Below are positions 1-5,890 of a DNA stretch of 8,026 nucleotides, piece by piece (position 1 is the stretch's first letter; the number at the start of each line of letters is the position of its first letter). The notes beneath the pieces are model-generated. The model did not search any database and was not told the origin of the DNA. It saw only the letters and a list, made by a program, of their open reading frames with translations. Source of the DNA: an uncultured Haemophilus sp. (GTDB lineage: Bacteria > Pseudomonadota > Gammaproteobacteria > Enterobacterales > Pasteurellaceae); the NCBI GenBank assembly GCA_905205995.1, contig CAJLFU010000061.1:1-8026 (forward strand). The letters run 5' to 3'. The position numbers and the translations under genes are program-made.

Positions 1-203
1 GCAATAATAGCAGGAATATTTAAATAACTTTTTACAGATGGCGCAGGTCCGATACAAACTGTTTCATCTGCAAGTAATACGTGTTTTAAATCACGGTCAG
101 CGGTAGAGTGAACCGCCACAGTTTTAATGCCTAATTCTTTACAGGCACGCAAAATACGCAGTGCAATTTCACCACGGTTAGCAATCACAACTTTTTCTAA
201 CAT
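1..203 (-). CDS. accC: Biotin carboxylase subunit of acetyl-CoA carboxylase (5' end only)
   Basis: This is the N-terminal 67 codons of AccC; the gene continues beyond the left edge. AccC uses ATP and bicarbonate to carboxylate the biotin on AccB, the first half-reaction of malonyl-CoA synthesis for fatty acids, in the cytoplasm. The translation starts MLEKVVIANRGEIALRI, the start of the biotin carboxylase N-terminal domain with its ANRGEIA motif at residues 8-14. The following stretch, including HVLLADETVCIGPAPS, is almost identical to E. coli AccC as I remember it. The ATP-grasp domain and catalytic residues lie outside the window. It follows accB by 60 bp on the same strand, the usual accBC order. 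The ribosome binding site is weak (GTGGAAA, 10 bp upstream), and a terminator-like hairpin lies in the gap, so its output may be lower than that of accB. Confidence 0.97.
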   Translation of the reverse strand, partial: MLEKVVIANRGEIALRILRACKELGIKTVAVHSTADRDLKHVLLADETVCIGPAPSVKSYLNIPAII

Positions 204-222
204 AACAATTTCCACTTGTGTG

Positions 223-249
223 AAAAAATGGCGAGAAAGCTCGCCATTT
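223..249 (-). terminator. Hairpin with U-tract between accB and accC (possible attenuator)
   Basis: Read on the minus strand, AAATGGCGAG (240-249) and CTCGCCATTT (226-235) form a perfect 10-bp stem with a 4-nt loop (CTTT). The stem runs straight into six T residues (223-228). This has the form of an intrinsic terminator. It lies 14 bp after the accB stop and about 20 bp before accC, leaving no room for a separate accC promoter. It is therefore inferred to allow partial read-through, or to mark an RNA processing or stability point within the accBC transcript. Confidence 0.7.
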
Positions 250-263
250 CAGATTGATAGGGA

Positions 264-722
264 TTATTCGATAACGATCAATGGTTGATCAAATTCAACC
301 GCTTCGCCATCATTTACTAAGATTGCTTTTACCACACCAGCTTTATCTGCTTCGATACGGTTCATCATTTTCATTGCTTCAACGATACAAAGTGCATCGC
401 CTACTTTGACTGTTTGTCCCACTTCTACGAAAGCTTTCGCTTCTGGGCTTGGGCTACGGTAGAATGTACCTACCATAGGTGAACGCACTTGGTGGCCAGA
501 AATTTCAGCCGCTGGTGCTTCAGCAGGCGCAGCTGCCGCTGGAGCAGCTGCAGGAGCCGCAGCAGGTGCTACAGGCGCCGCTGCATATTGAATTGCAGCT
601 GGTGCAACAGCTGGTGCCGCACGACTAATACGTACTGTACCTTCTTCTTCTTGCACTTCTAATTCAGTGATACCCGATTCTTCTACTAATTCAATCAGTT
701 TTTTGATTTTACGAATGTCCAT
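264..722 (-). CDS. accB: Biotin carboxyl carrier protein of acetyl-CoA carboxylase (BCCP)
   Basis: AccB carries biotin between biotin carboxylase (AccC) and the carboxyltransferase (AccA/AccD) in malonyl-CoA synthesis. The 152-residue protein has three visible parts. Residues 1-35 are a charged N-terminal segment (MDIRKIKKLIEL...). Residues 36-73 are a flexible linker made almost only of Ala and Pro. Residues 77-152 are the biotinyl/lipoyl domain. The biotinylation motif EAMKM is at 115-119, with Lys118 as the modified residue. The thumb loop typical of bacterial BCCP lies around residues 90-97. Length matches E. coli AccB (156). The ATG start has a good AGGAAG site 5 bp upstream. It heads accBC and lies 160 bp after aroQ. 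In E. coli AccB represses its own operon. The 160-bp leader here contains a USS dyad, but I could not find a convincing promoter in it. The best match, TTGCCG (813-818) and CAAAAT (789-794) with an 18-bp spacer, is poor. Confidence 0.97.
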   Translation of the reverse strand: MDIRKIKKLIELVEESGITELEVQEEEGTVRISRAAPAVAPAAIQYAAAPVAPAAAPAAAPAAAAPAEAPAAEISGHQVRSPMVGTFYRSPSPEAKAFVEVGQTVKVGDALCIVEAMKMMNRIEADKAGVVKAILVNDGEAVEFDQPLIVIE

Positions 723-754
723 ACGCTCTTCCTAAAAATATTAATGAATTTTCA

Positions 755-787
755 ACCGCACTTTCAAAATTCACTCCAAAGTGCGGT
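755..787. terminator. USS dyad hairpin between aroQ and accB
   Basis: ACCGCACTTT (755-764) and AAAGTGCGGT (778-787) are two uptake signals in inverted orientation, giving a perfect 10-bp stem with a 13-nt loop. USS pairs of this kind act as intrinsic terminators in Haemophilus. Here neither side has a strong U-tract (CATTTTG on the plus side, TTGAAAATT on the minus side), so termination is uncertain. It sits 32 bp before the accB start and about 95 bp after the aroQ stop. It could end aroQ transcripts or be a structure in the accB leader. Confidence 0.55.
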
Positions 788-882
788 CATTTTGAAACCT
801 GTTTTTTTGTGTCGGCAAGATTACCGCAAAATCACGCACTTTGCGATAAATTTCTGCGAAAATCTGCAAATTTTGTGAAATT

Positions 883-1335
883 TTATGCTTTTTTATTTAA
901 AAAATCTAACGCAAATTGGAGAGCAAACTCATAGCCTTTCGCACCTAAGCCACAAATCACCCCTTCAGCCACATCACTAAAGTAAGAATGGTGACGGAAT
1001 GGCTCGCGCTTATGTACATTAGACAAATGGATTTCAACAAAAGGAATTGACACAGCAAGCAACGCATCACGCAATGCAACACTGGTATGCGTATAAGCTG
1101 CTGGGTTAATTAAAATAAAATCCACTTTCTGAAAACTTTGATGAATCTTATCGATTAACTTTTCTTCGCTATTTGCTTGAAAGCACGCCAAATTCACATC
1201 ATGCTGCGCCGCAAGTTTTGCCACATTTTCTTCAATGGCAGATAACGAAATCGAACCATAATGTTTCGGCTCTCTTGCACCCAACATATTTAAGTTCGGG
1301 CCATTTAACAGCAAAATATTGAATTTTTTTGACAT
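883..1335 (-). CDS. aroQ: 3-dehydroquinate dehydratase, type II
   Basis: AroQ converts 3-dehydroquinate to 3-dehydroshikimate, the third step of the shikimate pathway. It is a small cytoplasmic enzyme that forms dodecamers. The 150-residue product has the family signature LLLNGPNLNMLG (8-19) and the catalytic Arg21 and Tyr26. It also has the NPAAYTHTS substrate loop with Asn78, the EIHLSNVH segment with Glu101 and His103, and Arg110. These correspond to M. tuberculosis Arg19, Tyr24, Asn75, Glu99, His101 and Arg108. I place the start at the ATG at 1335. The in-frame GTG two codons upstream (1341) directly abuts the ribosome binding site AAAGGA (1343-1348), while the ATG lies 7 bp from it. Its own promoter is likely in the 60-bp gap after menC. 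An aroQ-accB-accC order is also seen in other gammaproteobacteria such as Pseudomonas. There is no clear U-rich terminator after it. Confidence 0.97.
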   Translation of the reverse strand: MSKKFNILLLNGPNLNMLGAREPKHYGSISLSAIEENVAKLAAQHDVNLACFQANSEEKLIDKIHQSFQKVDFILINPAAYTHTSVALRDALLAVSIPFVEIHLSNVHKREPFRHHSYFSDVAEGVICGLGAKGYEFALQFALDFLNKKA

Positions 1336-1342
1336 TTTCACA

Positions 1343-1348
1343 TCCTTT
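1343..1348 (-). promoter_or_regulatory. aroQ ribosome binding site (decides the start)
   Basis: AAAGGA on the minus strand is 7 bp from the ATG at 1335 but only 1 bp from the upstream GTG at 1341, so the ATG is preferred. Confidence 0.75.
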
Positions 1349-1359
1349 AACTTGTGCGA

Positions 1360-1365
1360 ATTATA
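1360..1365 (-). promoter_or_regulatory. -10 box of a putative aroQ promoter
   Basis: A perfect TATAAT lies on the minus strand, 24 bp upstream of the aroQ ATG, in the setting GCTATAATTCGC. No good -35 hexamer is found at 16-18 bp. The predicted start of transcription, near 1353, would give a leader of about 18 nt. There is no terminator between menC and aroQ, so read-through from menC is also possible. Confidence 0.5.
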
Positions 1366-1395
1366 GCGATTTTTTGTGTAATGGTGGTCGTATCT

Positions 1396-2385
1396 CTATA
1401 CAATTTTGGTAATAAATTCTGAATTTAAATCAATGAGCGGTAAATCTGAGCCTGGCCACGCACGTAATACTTGATGTTGCATTAAATTCAATGTATCCAA
1501 TCCTGGCGTCACATTGGGTGTATATTGTGCCGCAATACGAGCAAGTTGCGTCAACCCTAGGCTACTTTCAATGCTCGAGCTAATCACTGCTTTTATGCCT
1601 AAACTATGTGCTTGTGCAATCAGCTTTTGACAATCTTGTAGCGAACCAACCAGTGTTGGTTTAATCACAATAGCACTTAAGTGCGGTTCTTTTTCTAAAA
1701 GGAAGTCAGGCTCACGCACACTTTCATCCCAAGCAATATTAATACCTGTTTGAGCTGCAAACTGGCGGCTTTCTTCACGGGTTTTACAAGGCTCTTCCAG
1801 AAATTGAATACGTGAACGATGTTGCGGTTTCACTTTCTCCGCAAATTTTAAGGCTTTTTCTAATGTCCATTGACGATTCGCATCTAGACGTAATTGCAAA
1901 TCAGGAATGGCTTCAAGAAACATATCCGTAATCAAGCCATCACGGTTCGCTTCATACATGCCGACTTTGATTTTAGCGACTTTGTCGCCTGGCATTTGAT
2001 TAAGTTCTGCATATAACTCATCAGGATCACCATAGCACAAAGGTGCAGTGTGATAGTTACCTTCCTTATTTAAATAACGTTTCATCTCATCCATCGCCGT
2101 GCTAATACCGAAGGCAACGGAAGGATAACAACCGTCAAGAGGGACTCTTGGCGCTTCGCAGCTTGCATGACACCAATTCGTCAGCCATTCAATGGCTTGC
2201 TCTTGCGCTTGTTCGATGGTTTCTTCGCTAAACCCTGGTAAAGGTGCAATCTCTCCCCAACCATCACGGCTGCAAGCAACACGTACAATCAAACCTTCTC
2301 GACGTTTCAAAAAGCGTCCACGTAAAATTAATTGGCTGTCGACGGGAATAGAATAACGATAAAGATTAAATGATTTGGTTTCCAT
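1396..2385 (-). CDS. menC: o-Succinylbenzoate synthase
   Basis: MenC dehydrates SHCHC to o-succinylbenzoate, a step of menaquinone (vitamin K2) synthesis. It belongs to the enolase superfamily. The 329-residue product has an N-terminal capping domain (about 1-115) and a barrel domain. The expected catalytic set is present: Lys138 and Lys140 (KIK), Asp168 (LDANRQW), Glu197 (FLEEP), Asp220 (WDES) and Lys242 (IKPT). Each sits exactly 7 residues after its E. coli counterpart (Lys133, Asp161, Glu190, Asp213, Lys235). The ATG at 2385 is chosen because AAGGAG lies 6 bp upstream. The open frame continues back to 2493, but that would overlap menB and put a terminator hairpin inside the gene. It lies 70 bp after menB with a USS-dyad hairpin between them. 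One USS lies inside the gene (1679-1687), read as part of Glu-Pro-His-Leu. Confidence 0.97.
   Translation of the reverse strand: METKSFNLYRYSIPVDSQLILRGRFLKRREGLIVRVACSRDGWGEIAPLPGFSEETIEQAQEQAIEWLTNWCHASCEAPRVPLDGCYPSVAFGISTAMDEMKRYLNKEGNYHTAPLCYGDPDELYAELNQMPGDKVAKIKVGMYEANRDGLITDMFLEAIPDLQLRLDANRQWTLEKALKFAEKVKPQHRSRIQFLEEPCKTREESRQFAAQTGINIAWDESVREPDFLLEKEPHLSAIVIKPTLVGSLQDCQKLIAQAHSLGIKAVISSSIESSLGLTQLARIAAQYTPNVTPGLDTLNLMQHQVLRAWPGSDLPLIDLNSEFITKIV
1679..1687 (+). repeat. DNA uptake signal (USS) core inside menC
   Basis: Exact AAGTGCGGT on the plus strand. On the menC coding strand it is ACCGCACTT in the second frame, spelling part of Glu-Pro-His-Leu (residues 234-237). Single site with no inverted partner nearby. 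Confidence 0.9.
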
Positions 2386-2391
2386 CTTATT

Positions 2392-2397
2392 CTCCTT
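2392..2397 (-). promoter_or_regulatory. menC ribosome binding site (decides the start)
   Basis: AAGGAG on the minus strand lies 6 bp before the ATG at 2385. It follows the USS-dyad hairpin by only 6 bp, so the hairpin may also affect ribosome access. Confidence 0.85.
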
Positions 2398-2403
2398 GAT
2401 GGC

Positions 2404-2445
2404 AAAAGTGCGGTTAAAAACACACTGATTTTTAACCGCACTTTT
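2404..2445. terminator. USS-dyad intrinsic terminator between menB and menC
   Basis: Two inverted uptake signals (AAGTGCGGT at 2406-2414, ACCGCACTT at 2435-2443) lie within a longer perfect inverted repeat. The arms at 2404-2420 and 2429-2445 form a 17-bp stem with an 8-nt loop. The outer ends are A4/T4, so either strand ends the stem in four T residues, as in an intrinsic terminator. It begins 10 bp after the menB stop. Only 18 bp separate it from the menC start codon, with no space for a menC promoter. Either read-through feeds menC or a promoter lies within menB. Confidence 0.8.
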
Positions 2446-2455
2446 ATTTATCAAA

Positions 2456-3313
2456 TTATGGATTACGTCTGAATTTGCTGAAGTCTGGCGCACGTTTTTC
2501 GTTAAACGCGTTACGACCTTCTTGACCTTCTTCAGTCATATAGAATAACATGGTTGCATTACCAGCGAGTTCTTGTAAACCAGATTGACCATCACAGTCT
2601 GCATTCAATGCAGCTTTCAAGCAACGTAACGCAATTGGGCTGTTACGTAACATTTCACGGCACCAACGCACGGTCTCTTTTTCTAAATCAGCATAAGGCA
2701 CGACAGTATTCACTAAGCCCATATCTAATGCTTCTTGCGCATTATATTGACGGCATAAGAACCAAATTTCACGTGCTTTTTTCTGACCCACTAAACGCGC
2801 CATATAGCTTGCACCCCAGCCACCGTCAAATGAACCTACTTTAGGACCAGTTTGACCAAAGATTGCATTGTCTGCAGCAATCGTTAAATCACATAACATA
2901 TGTAATACGTGACCACCACCAATTGCGTAACCTGCCACCATTGCTACAACTGGTTTTGGACAAGTACGAATATCACGTTGGAAATCCAATACATTTAAGT
3001 GATGTACACCGCTTTCATCTTTGTAACCGCCGTAGTCACCACGAATTTTTTGGTCACCACCAGAACAGAATGCTTTTTCACCTTCACCGGTTAACACAAT
3101 CACGCCAATTTTTTCATCGAAACGAGCATTAGAAAAAGCATGGATCATTTCTTTGACTGTTTGCGGGCGAAATGCATTGCGTACTTCTGGGCGATTAATA
3201 GTGATTTTTGCAATACCGTCAGTCGATTTGTGGAAACGAATATCGGTATAGCCTTCGCTATGATCAACCCACTCAACTGGTGCATATAAAACATCATCTT
3301 TTGGATTTTGCAT
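2456..3313 (-). CDS. menB: 1,4-Dihydroxy-2-naphthoyl-CoA synthase
   Basis: MenB closes the second ring of the naphthoquinone, turning o-succinylbenzoyl-CoA into 1,4-dihydroxy-2-naphthoyl-CoA. It belongs to the crotonase superfamily and is a cytoplasmic hexamer. The 285-residue length equals E. coli MenB, and the key residues fall at the same numbers. Oxyanion-hole glycines are Gly86 (CSGGDQ) and Gly133 (AIGGGH). Others are Tyr97, Ser161 and Asp163 (VGSFDGGWG), and Tyr258. Gln154, Gly156 and Trp184 mark the bicarbonate-dependent (type I) enzyme. The start is the ATG at 3313, with AAGGAA 6 bp upstream. The frame remains open to 3349, but those codons cross a USS and the likely -10 box. It diverges from the lipoprotein gene at 3458 and precedes menC. 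The other men genes (menF, menD, menH, menE, menA) are not in this window. Confidence 0.98.
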   Translation of the reverse strand: MQNPKDDVLYAPVEWVDHSEGYTDIRFHKSTDGIAKITINRPEVRNAFRPQTVKEMIHAFSNARFDEKIGVIVLTGEGEKAFCSGGDQKIRGDYGGYKDESGVHHLNVLDFQRDIRTCPKPVVAMVAGYAIGGGHVLHMLCDLTIAADNAIFGQTGPKVGSFDGGWGASYMARLVGQKKAREIWFLCRQYNAQEALDMGLVNTVVPYADLEKETVRWCREMLRNSPIALRCLKAALNADCDGQSGLQELAGNATMLFYMTEEGQEGRNAFNEKRAPDFSKFRRNP

Positions 3314-3319
3314 TGTTCT

Positions 3320-3325
3320 TTCCTT
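3320..3325 (-). promoter_or_regulatory. menB ribosome binding site (decides the start)
   Basis: AAGGAA on the minus strand lies 6 bp before the ATG at 3313. The alternative upstream start at 3349 has no comparable site. Confidence 0.75.
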
Positions 3326-3337
3326 TATAAGTGTAAA

Positions 3338-3346
3338 AAGTGCGGT
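3338..3346 (+). repeat. DNA uptake signal (USS) core in the menB 5' region
   Basis: Exact AAGTGCGGT, single copy, 24 bp upstream of the menB start, directly between the likely -10 box and the ribosome binding site. It therefore probably overlaps the transcription start or lies in the 5' leader. Confidence 0.9.
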
Positions 3347-3347
3347 C

Positions 3348-3353
3348 ATTATA
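3348..3353 (-). promoter_or_regulatory. -10 box of a putative menB promoter
   Basis: A perfect TATAAT lies on the minus strand (context CCGATATAATGACC), 34 bp upstream of the menB ATG. The -35 region is poor (TTCCCG with 17-bp spacing), so an activator or a weak promoter is possible. The rest of the 144-bp menB/lipoprotein spacer shows the opposing promoter and no hairpin. Confidence 0.5.
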
Positions 3354-3397
3354 TCGGAAGTTTTTTAGTTCGGGAAAGAAAATCAATTATTGAATAC

Positions 3398-3425
3398 TTT
3401 ACAATTATGTCGTTGTTGTTAAAAT
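3398..3425 (+). promoter_or_regulatory. Putative sigma-70 promoter of the lipoprotein gene
   Basis: TTTACA (3398-3403) and TAAAAT (3420-3425), each 5 of 6 to consensus, are separated by 16 bp. The predicted start of transcription is near 3432, giving a leader of about 26 nt that contains the AAGGA ribosome binding site. Confidence 0.5.
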
Positions 3426-3457
3426 TCCGCCATTCCAACTTTAGTAAGGAAATTTAA

Positions 3458-4027
3458 GTGAAAAAAATTATTTTTTTAAGCAGCATCATTTTATTGAATG
3501 CTTGTAGTTTATTCGGCACATCGCAATCATCAATTCCAGCAGAATTCGCACAGGCAGATTATCAACTTTCTGATGTCAATGCGAAAAAATGGGCAATCAC
3601 AAGCAAACAGGCGGAACAATGTATCTACCCGAATTTAACCCGTATTCAGCAACAACATTTTGCCAAAGAAGATAGCTATATTCATTCCCAATATGTCTTT
3701 TTCTATCCATTAGAAAAAATCATCGGGGAAGACTATGTGAAAATGATTCAAAAAGATGAAAAATCGATGAATTACGCGACTTATCAATTTAAGAAATTCC
3801 GTACAGAAGTTGGTGATGTCGAGCCATTAGAACCTAAAGCCTGTCAAATCTTGCGTACTCAGGCAAAAGAAGATTTGGATGTCGTGAAAGGTCAATATGT
3901 AAATGGTATGGTGGATGAAACGAAGAATGACGACGGCACACTGAAGAAAACGGGTGATGGCATTGCCACCAATCAGAACAAATTCTTCTTTGATATTATT
4001 AAATGGGGTTCTGCTCTTCTTCTCTAA
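3458..4027 (+). CDS. Small predicted outer-membrane lipoprotein, function unknown
   Basis: A 189-residue secreted lipoprotein of unknown function. The signal peptide has a KK start, a hydrophobic core at residues 4-13 and the lipobox Leu-Asn-Ala-Cys, so the mature protein begins at lipidated Cys16. Ser17 follows, so no Asp(+2) inner-membrane retention signal is present and the Lol pathway should take it to the outer membrane. Two further cysteines (Cys55 and Cys129) could form a periplasmic disulfide. The middle is rich in Lys, Glu, Tyr and Phe, and the protein ends in a hydrophobic tail (176-189, FFFDIIKWGSALLL). The start is GTG, with AAGGA (3446-3450) 7 bp upstream and no better in-frame ATG. 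It has its own promoter and terminator, so it is a single-gene unit. I recognise no enzyme motif. It may belong to a Haemophilus family of unknown function (DUF5358 is a guess from memory, not verified). Confidence 0.88.
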   Translation: MKKIIFLSSIILLNACSLFGTSQSSIPAEFAQADYQLSDVNAKKWAITSKQAEQCIYPNLTRIQQQHFAKEDSYIHSQYVFFYPLEKIIGEDYVKMIQKDEKSMNYATYQFKKFRTEVGDVEPLEPKACQILRTQAKEDLDVVKGQYVNGMVDETKNDDGTLKKTGDGIATNQNKFFFDIIKWGSALLL

Positions 4028-4051
4028 TTTTTCATTATTTTCTATAAAAAC

Positions 4052-4081
4052 AACGGCGTAACTATTTTTTACGCCGTTTTT
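4052..4081 (+). terminator. Intrinsic terminator of the lipoprotein gene
   Basis: AACGGCGTAA (4052-4061) pairs with TTACGCCGTT (4069-4078), a perfect 10-bp stem with a 7-nt loop, ending in a run of five T residues (4077-4081). It lies 24 bp after the stop codon. The remaining 130 bp up to the mutase gene is AT-rich and holds an imperfect palindrome (4166-4180) but no convincing promoter. Confidence 0.88.
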
Positions 4082-4208
4082 GTATTCAGGGAAAACGATT
4101 ACGATCAAAAAAAGCTTAGATTTTAAGTAAAAAAGCAAAATAGCCATTTAAATTAAAGTCATTTTCAGCTAGTCTAACTGGAAATATTTTTTACAAGGAG
4201 AAAACATC

Positions 4209-5867
4209 ATGACAACGCTTTTTGATATTGCACAAAACTGGTTAAACCAAGATCCTGATGCTGAAACTCACGCAGAATTAACCGCACTTTTAACAGCGGC
4301 AAAAAATGGTGATGAAAAAGCACACGCTGATCTACAAGCTCGCTTTAGTGACCGTTTACAATTTGGTACTGCAGGGCTTCGTGGACCTTTACAAGCAGGT
4401 TCTATGGGAATGAACCGTGTTTTAGTGGCACAGGCAGCAGGTGGTTTAGCGGATTATTTAAAAGATTACGACAAACAGCCATCTATCGTGATTGGTTACG
4501 ATGGTCGTAAAAACTCTGATGTTTTCGCACGTGATACTGCTGAAATCATGGCGGGGGCAGGCGTGAAAGCTTATTTACTTCCACGTAAATTACCCACTCC
4601 AGTATTAGCTTACGCAATCCAATATTTTGATACCACAGCTGGTGTCATGGTGACTGCGAGTCACAACCCTCCGGAAGATAACGGTTATAAAGTTTATTTA
4701 GGTAAAGCGAACGGCGGTGGCCAAATCGTTTCTCCGGCAGATAAAGATATCGCCGCATTAATCGATAAAGTAGCAGCGGGCAATGTAAAATATTTACCTC
4801 GTAGCCAAGATTATGTGGTGTTAGATGATGAAGTGGTTAACGCTTATATCGAAAAAACTGCTTCTCTTGCTAAAGAGCCTAAATCAGATATTAACTACGT
4901 TTATACCGCAATGCACGGTGTAGGCTATGAAGTATTAAGCAAAACCTTAACCAAAGCAGGTCTTCCACAACCTCACATTGTGGCAGAACAAGTATGGCCA
5001 GATGGCACATTCCCAACGGTAAACTTCCCTAACCCGGAAGAAAAAGGTGCATTAGATTTAGCGATTAAAGTAGCAAAAGAACACAATGCAGAATTCATTA
5101 TTGCCAATGACCCAGATGCTGACCGTTTAGCGGTTGCTGTACCAGATGCAGAAGGTAACTGGAAACCTTTACATGGTAACGTGGTAGGTTGTTTCTTAGG
5201 TTGGTATTTAGCAAAACAATATCATGCAAAAGGTGAGAAAGGCGTATTAGCGTGTTCTTTAGTGTCTTCTCCAGCGCTTGCTGAAATTGCGAAAAAATAC
5301 GGTTTCCAATCAGAAGAAACCTTAACCGGTTTCAAATACATCGGTAAAGTTCAAGGCTTATTATTCGGTTTCGAAGAAGCGCTTGGTTACTTAGTTGACC
5401 CTGATAAAGTACGCGATAAAGACGGTATTTCTGCGGCGATCGTATTCTTAGATTTAGTGCGTCACTTAAAAGCACAAGGCAAAACCTTAGCAGATTATGC
5501 CAATGACTTCACACAAGAATTCGGTGCTTATGTCAGTGGTCAAATTTCTATTCGTGTAAGCGATTTATCTGAAATTGGTAAATTAATGGCCGCACTTCGT
5601 AACACGCCTCCAGCTGAAGTAGGTGGTGTTAAAGTGGCACAATTCATCGACCATACTAAAACTGATCGTCAAAGCGACATCCTTGTATTCGTATTAGAAA
5701 ACGGTAGCCGCTTAATCGTTCGTCCATCGGGTACTGAGCCGAAAATCAAGTTCTATCTTGATGCGCGCGGTAAAGATCCAAAAGACGCGGATCAAGTTTT
5801 AGCTCAATTTGATGAAGGCGTTCGTCAAATCCTTCGTCAAGATGCTTACGGCAAACAAGATTGCTAA
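4209..5867 (+). CDS. pgmB: Alpha-D-phosphohexomutase (phosphoglucomutase, PGM2/PgcA-like)
   Basis: A 552-residue cytoplasmic phospho-sugar mutase, most likely interconverting glucose 1-phosphate and glucose 6-phosphate to supply nucleotide sugars for lipo-oligosaccharide and glycogen. The four family domains are visible: GTAGLRG (53-59), the phosphoserine loop TASHNP with Ser151, the Mg-binding loop DPDADR (Asp301, Asp303, Asp305), the sugar-binding loop GFEEALGY (387-394) and the phosphate-binding loop RPSGTEPK (505-512). All are intact. The sugar loop reads Glu-Glu-Ala rather than the more usual Glu-Glu-Ser, as I recall for the PGM2 (phosphopentomutase-like) branch, so mannose or pentose phosphates are possible alternative substrates. 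The related H. influenzae gene is called pgmB or yhxB from memory. AAGGAG lies 8 bp before the ATG. One USS lies at codons 25-27 (Thr-Ala-Leu). The gene ends at a terminator shared with convergent murQ. Confidence 0.93.
   Translation: MTTLFDIAQNWLNQDPDAETHAELTALLTAAKNGDEKAHADLQARFSDRLQFGTAGLRGPLQAGSMGMNRVLVAQAAGGLADYLKDYDKQPSIVIGYDGRKNSDVFARDTAEIMAGAGVKAYLLPRKLPTPVLAYAIQYFDTTAGVMVTASHNPPEDNGYKVYLGKANGGGQIVSPADKDIAALIDKVAAGNVKYLPRSQDYVVLDDEVVNAYIEKTASLAKEPKSDINYVYTAMHGVGYEVLSKTLTKAGLPQPHIVAEQVWPDGTFPTVNFPNPEEKGALDLAIKVAKEHNAEFIIANDPDADRLAVAVPDAEGNWKPLHGNVVGCFLGWYLAKQYHAKGEKGVLACSLVSSPALAEIAKKYGFQSEETLTGFKYIGKVQGLLFGFEEALGYLVDPDKVRDKDGISAAIVFLDLVRHLKAQGKTLADYANDFTQEFGAYVSGQISIRVSDLSEIGKLMAALRNTPPAEVGGVKVAQFIDHTKTDRQSDILVFVLENGSRLIVRPSGTEPKIKFYLDARGKDPKDADQVLAQFDEGVRQILRQDAYGKQDC
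4281..4289 (-). repeat. DNA uptake signal (USS) core inside the mutase gene
   Basis: Exact ACCGCACTT on the plus strand (AAGTGCGGT on the minus). It is in frame with codons 25-27 of the mutase and encodes Thr-Ala-Leu. Confidence 0.9.
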
Positions 5868-5890
5868 TTGAGCAAACTATTAAATAATAA

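Noticed and set aside
789..813. TTGCCG/CAAAAT promoter for accB
   Set aside because: Both hexamers match only 4 of 6 with an 18-bp spacer, too weak to annotate.
2386..2493. N-terminal extension of menC to an upstream start at 2493
   Set aside because: It would overlap the menB 3' end and translate through the USS hairpin. The ATG at 2385 has AAGGAG at ideal spacing and gives the normal MenC length.
2554..3132. Plus-strand open frames of 96 and 89 codons opposite menB
   Set aside because: They lie entirely antisense to menB, have no ribosome sites, and have His/Leu/Gln-rich composition typical of reading a conserved gene backwards.
3314..3349. N-terminal extension of menB to a start at 3349
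   Set aside because: It crosses a USS and the likely -10 box. The start at 3313 has a good ribosome site and gives exactly the E. coli MenB length and residue numbering.
3827..4147. Minus-strand open frame of 106 codons over the lipoprotein 3' end and terminator
   Set aside because: It runs through a strong intrinsic terminator and antisense to a gene with a convincing signal peptide. No ribosome site and no recognisable domain.
5589..5597. GCCGCACTT inside the mutase gene as an eleventh USS
   Set aside because: It has one mismatch to the core at the first base. It may be a degenerate site but was not counted.
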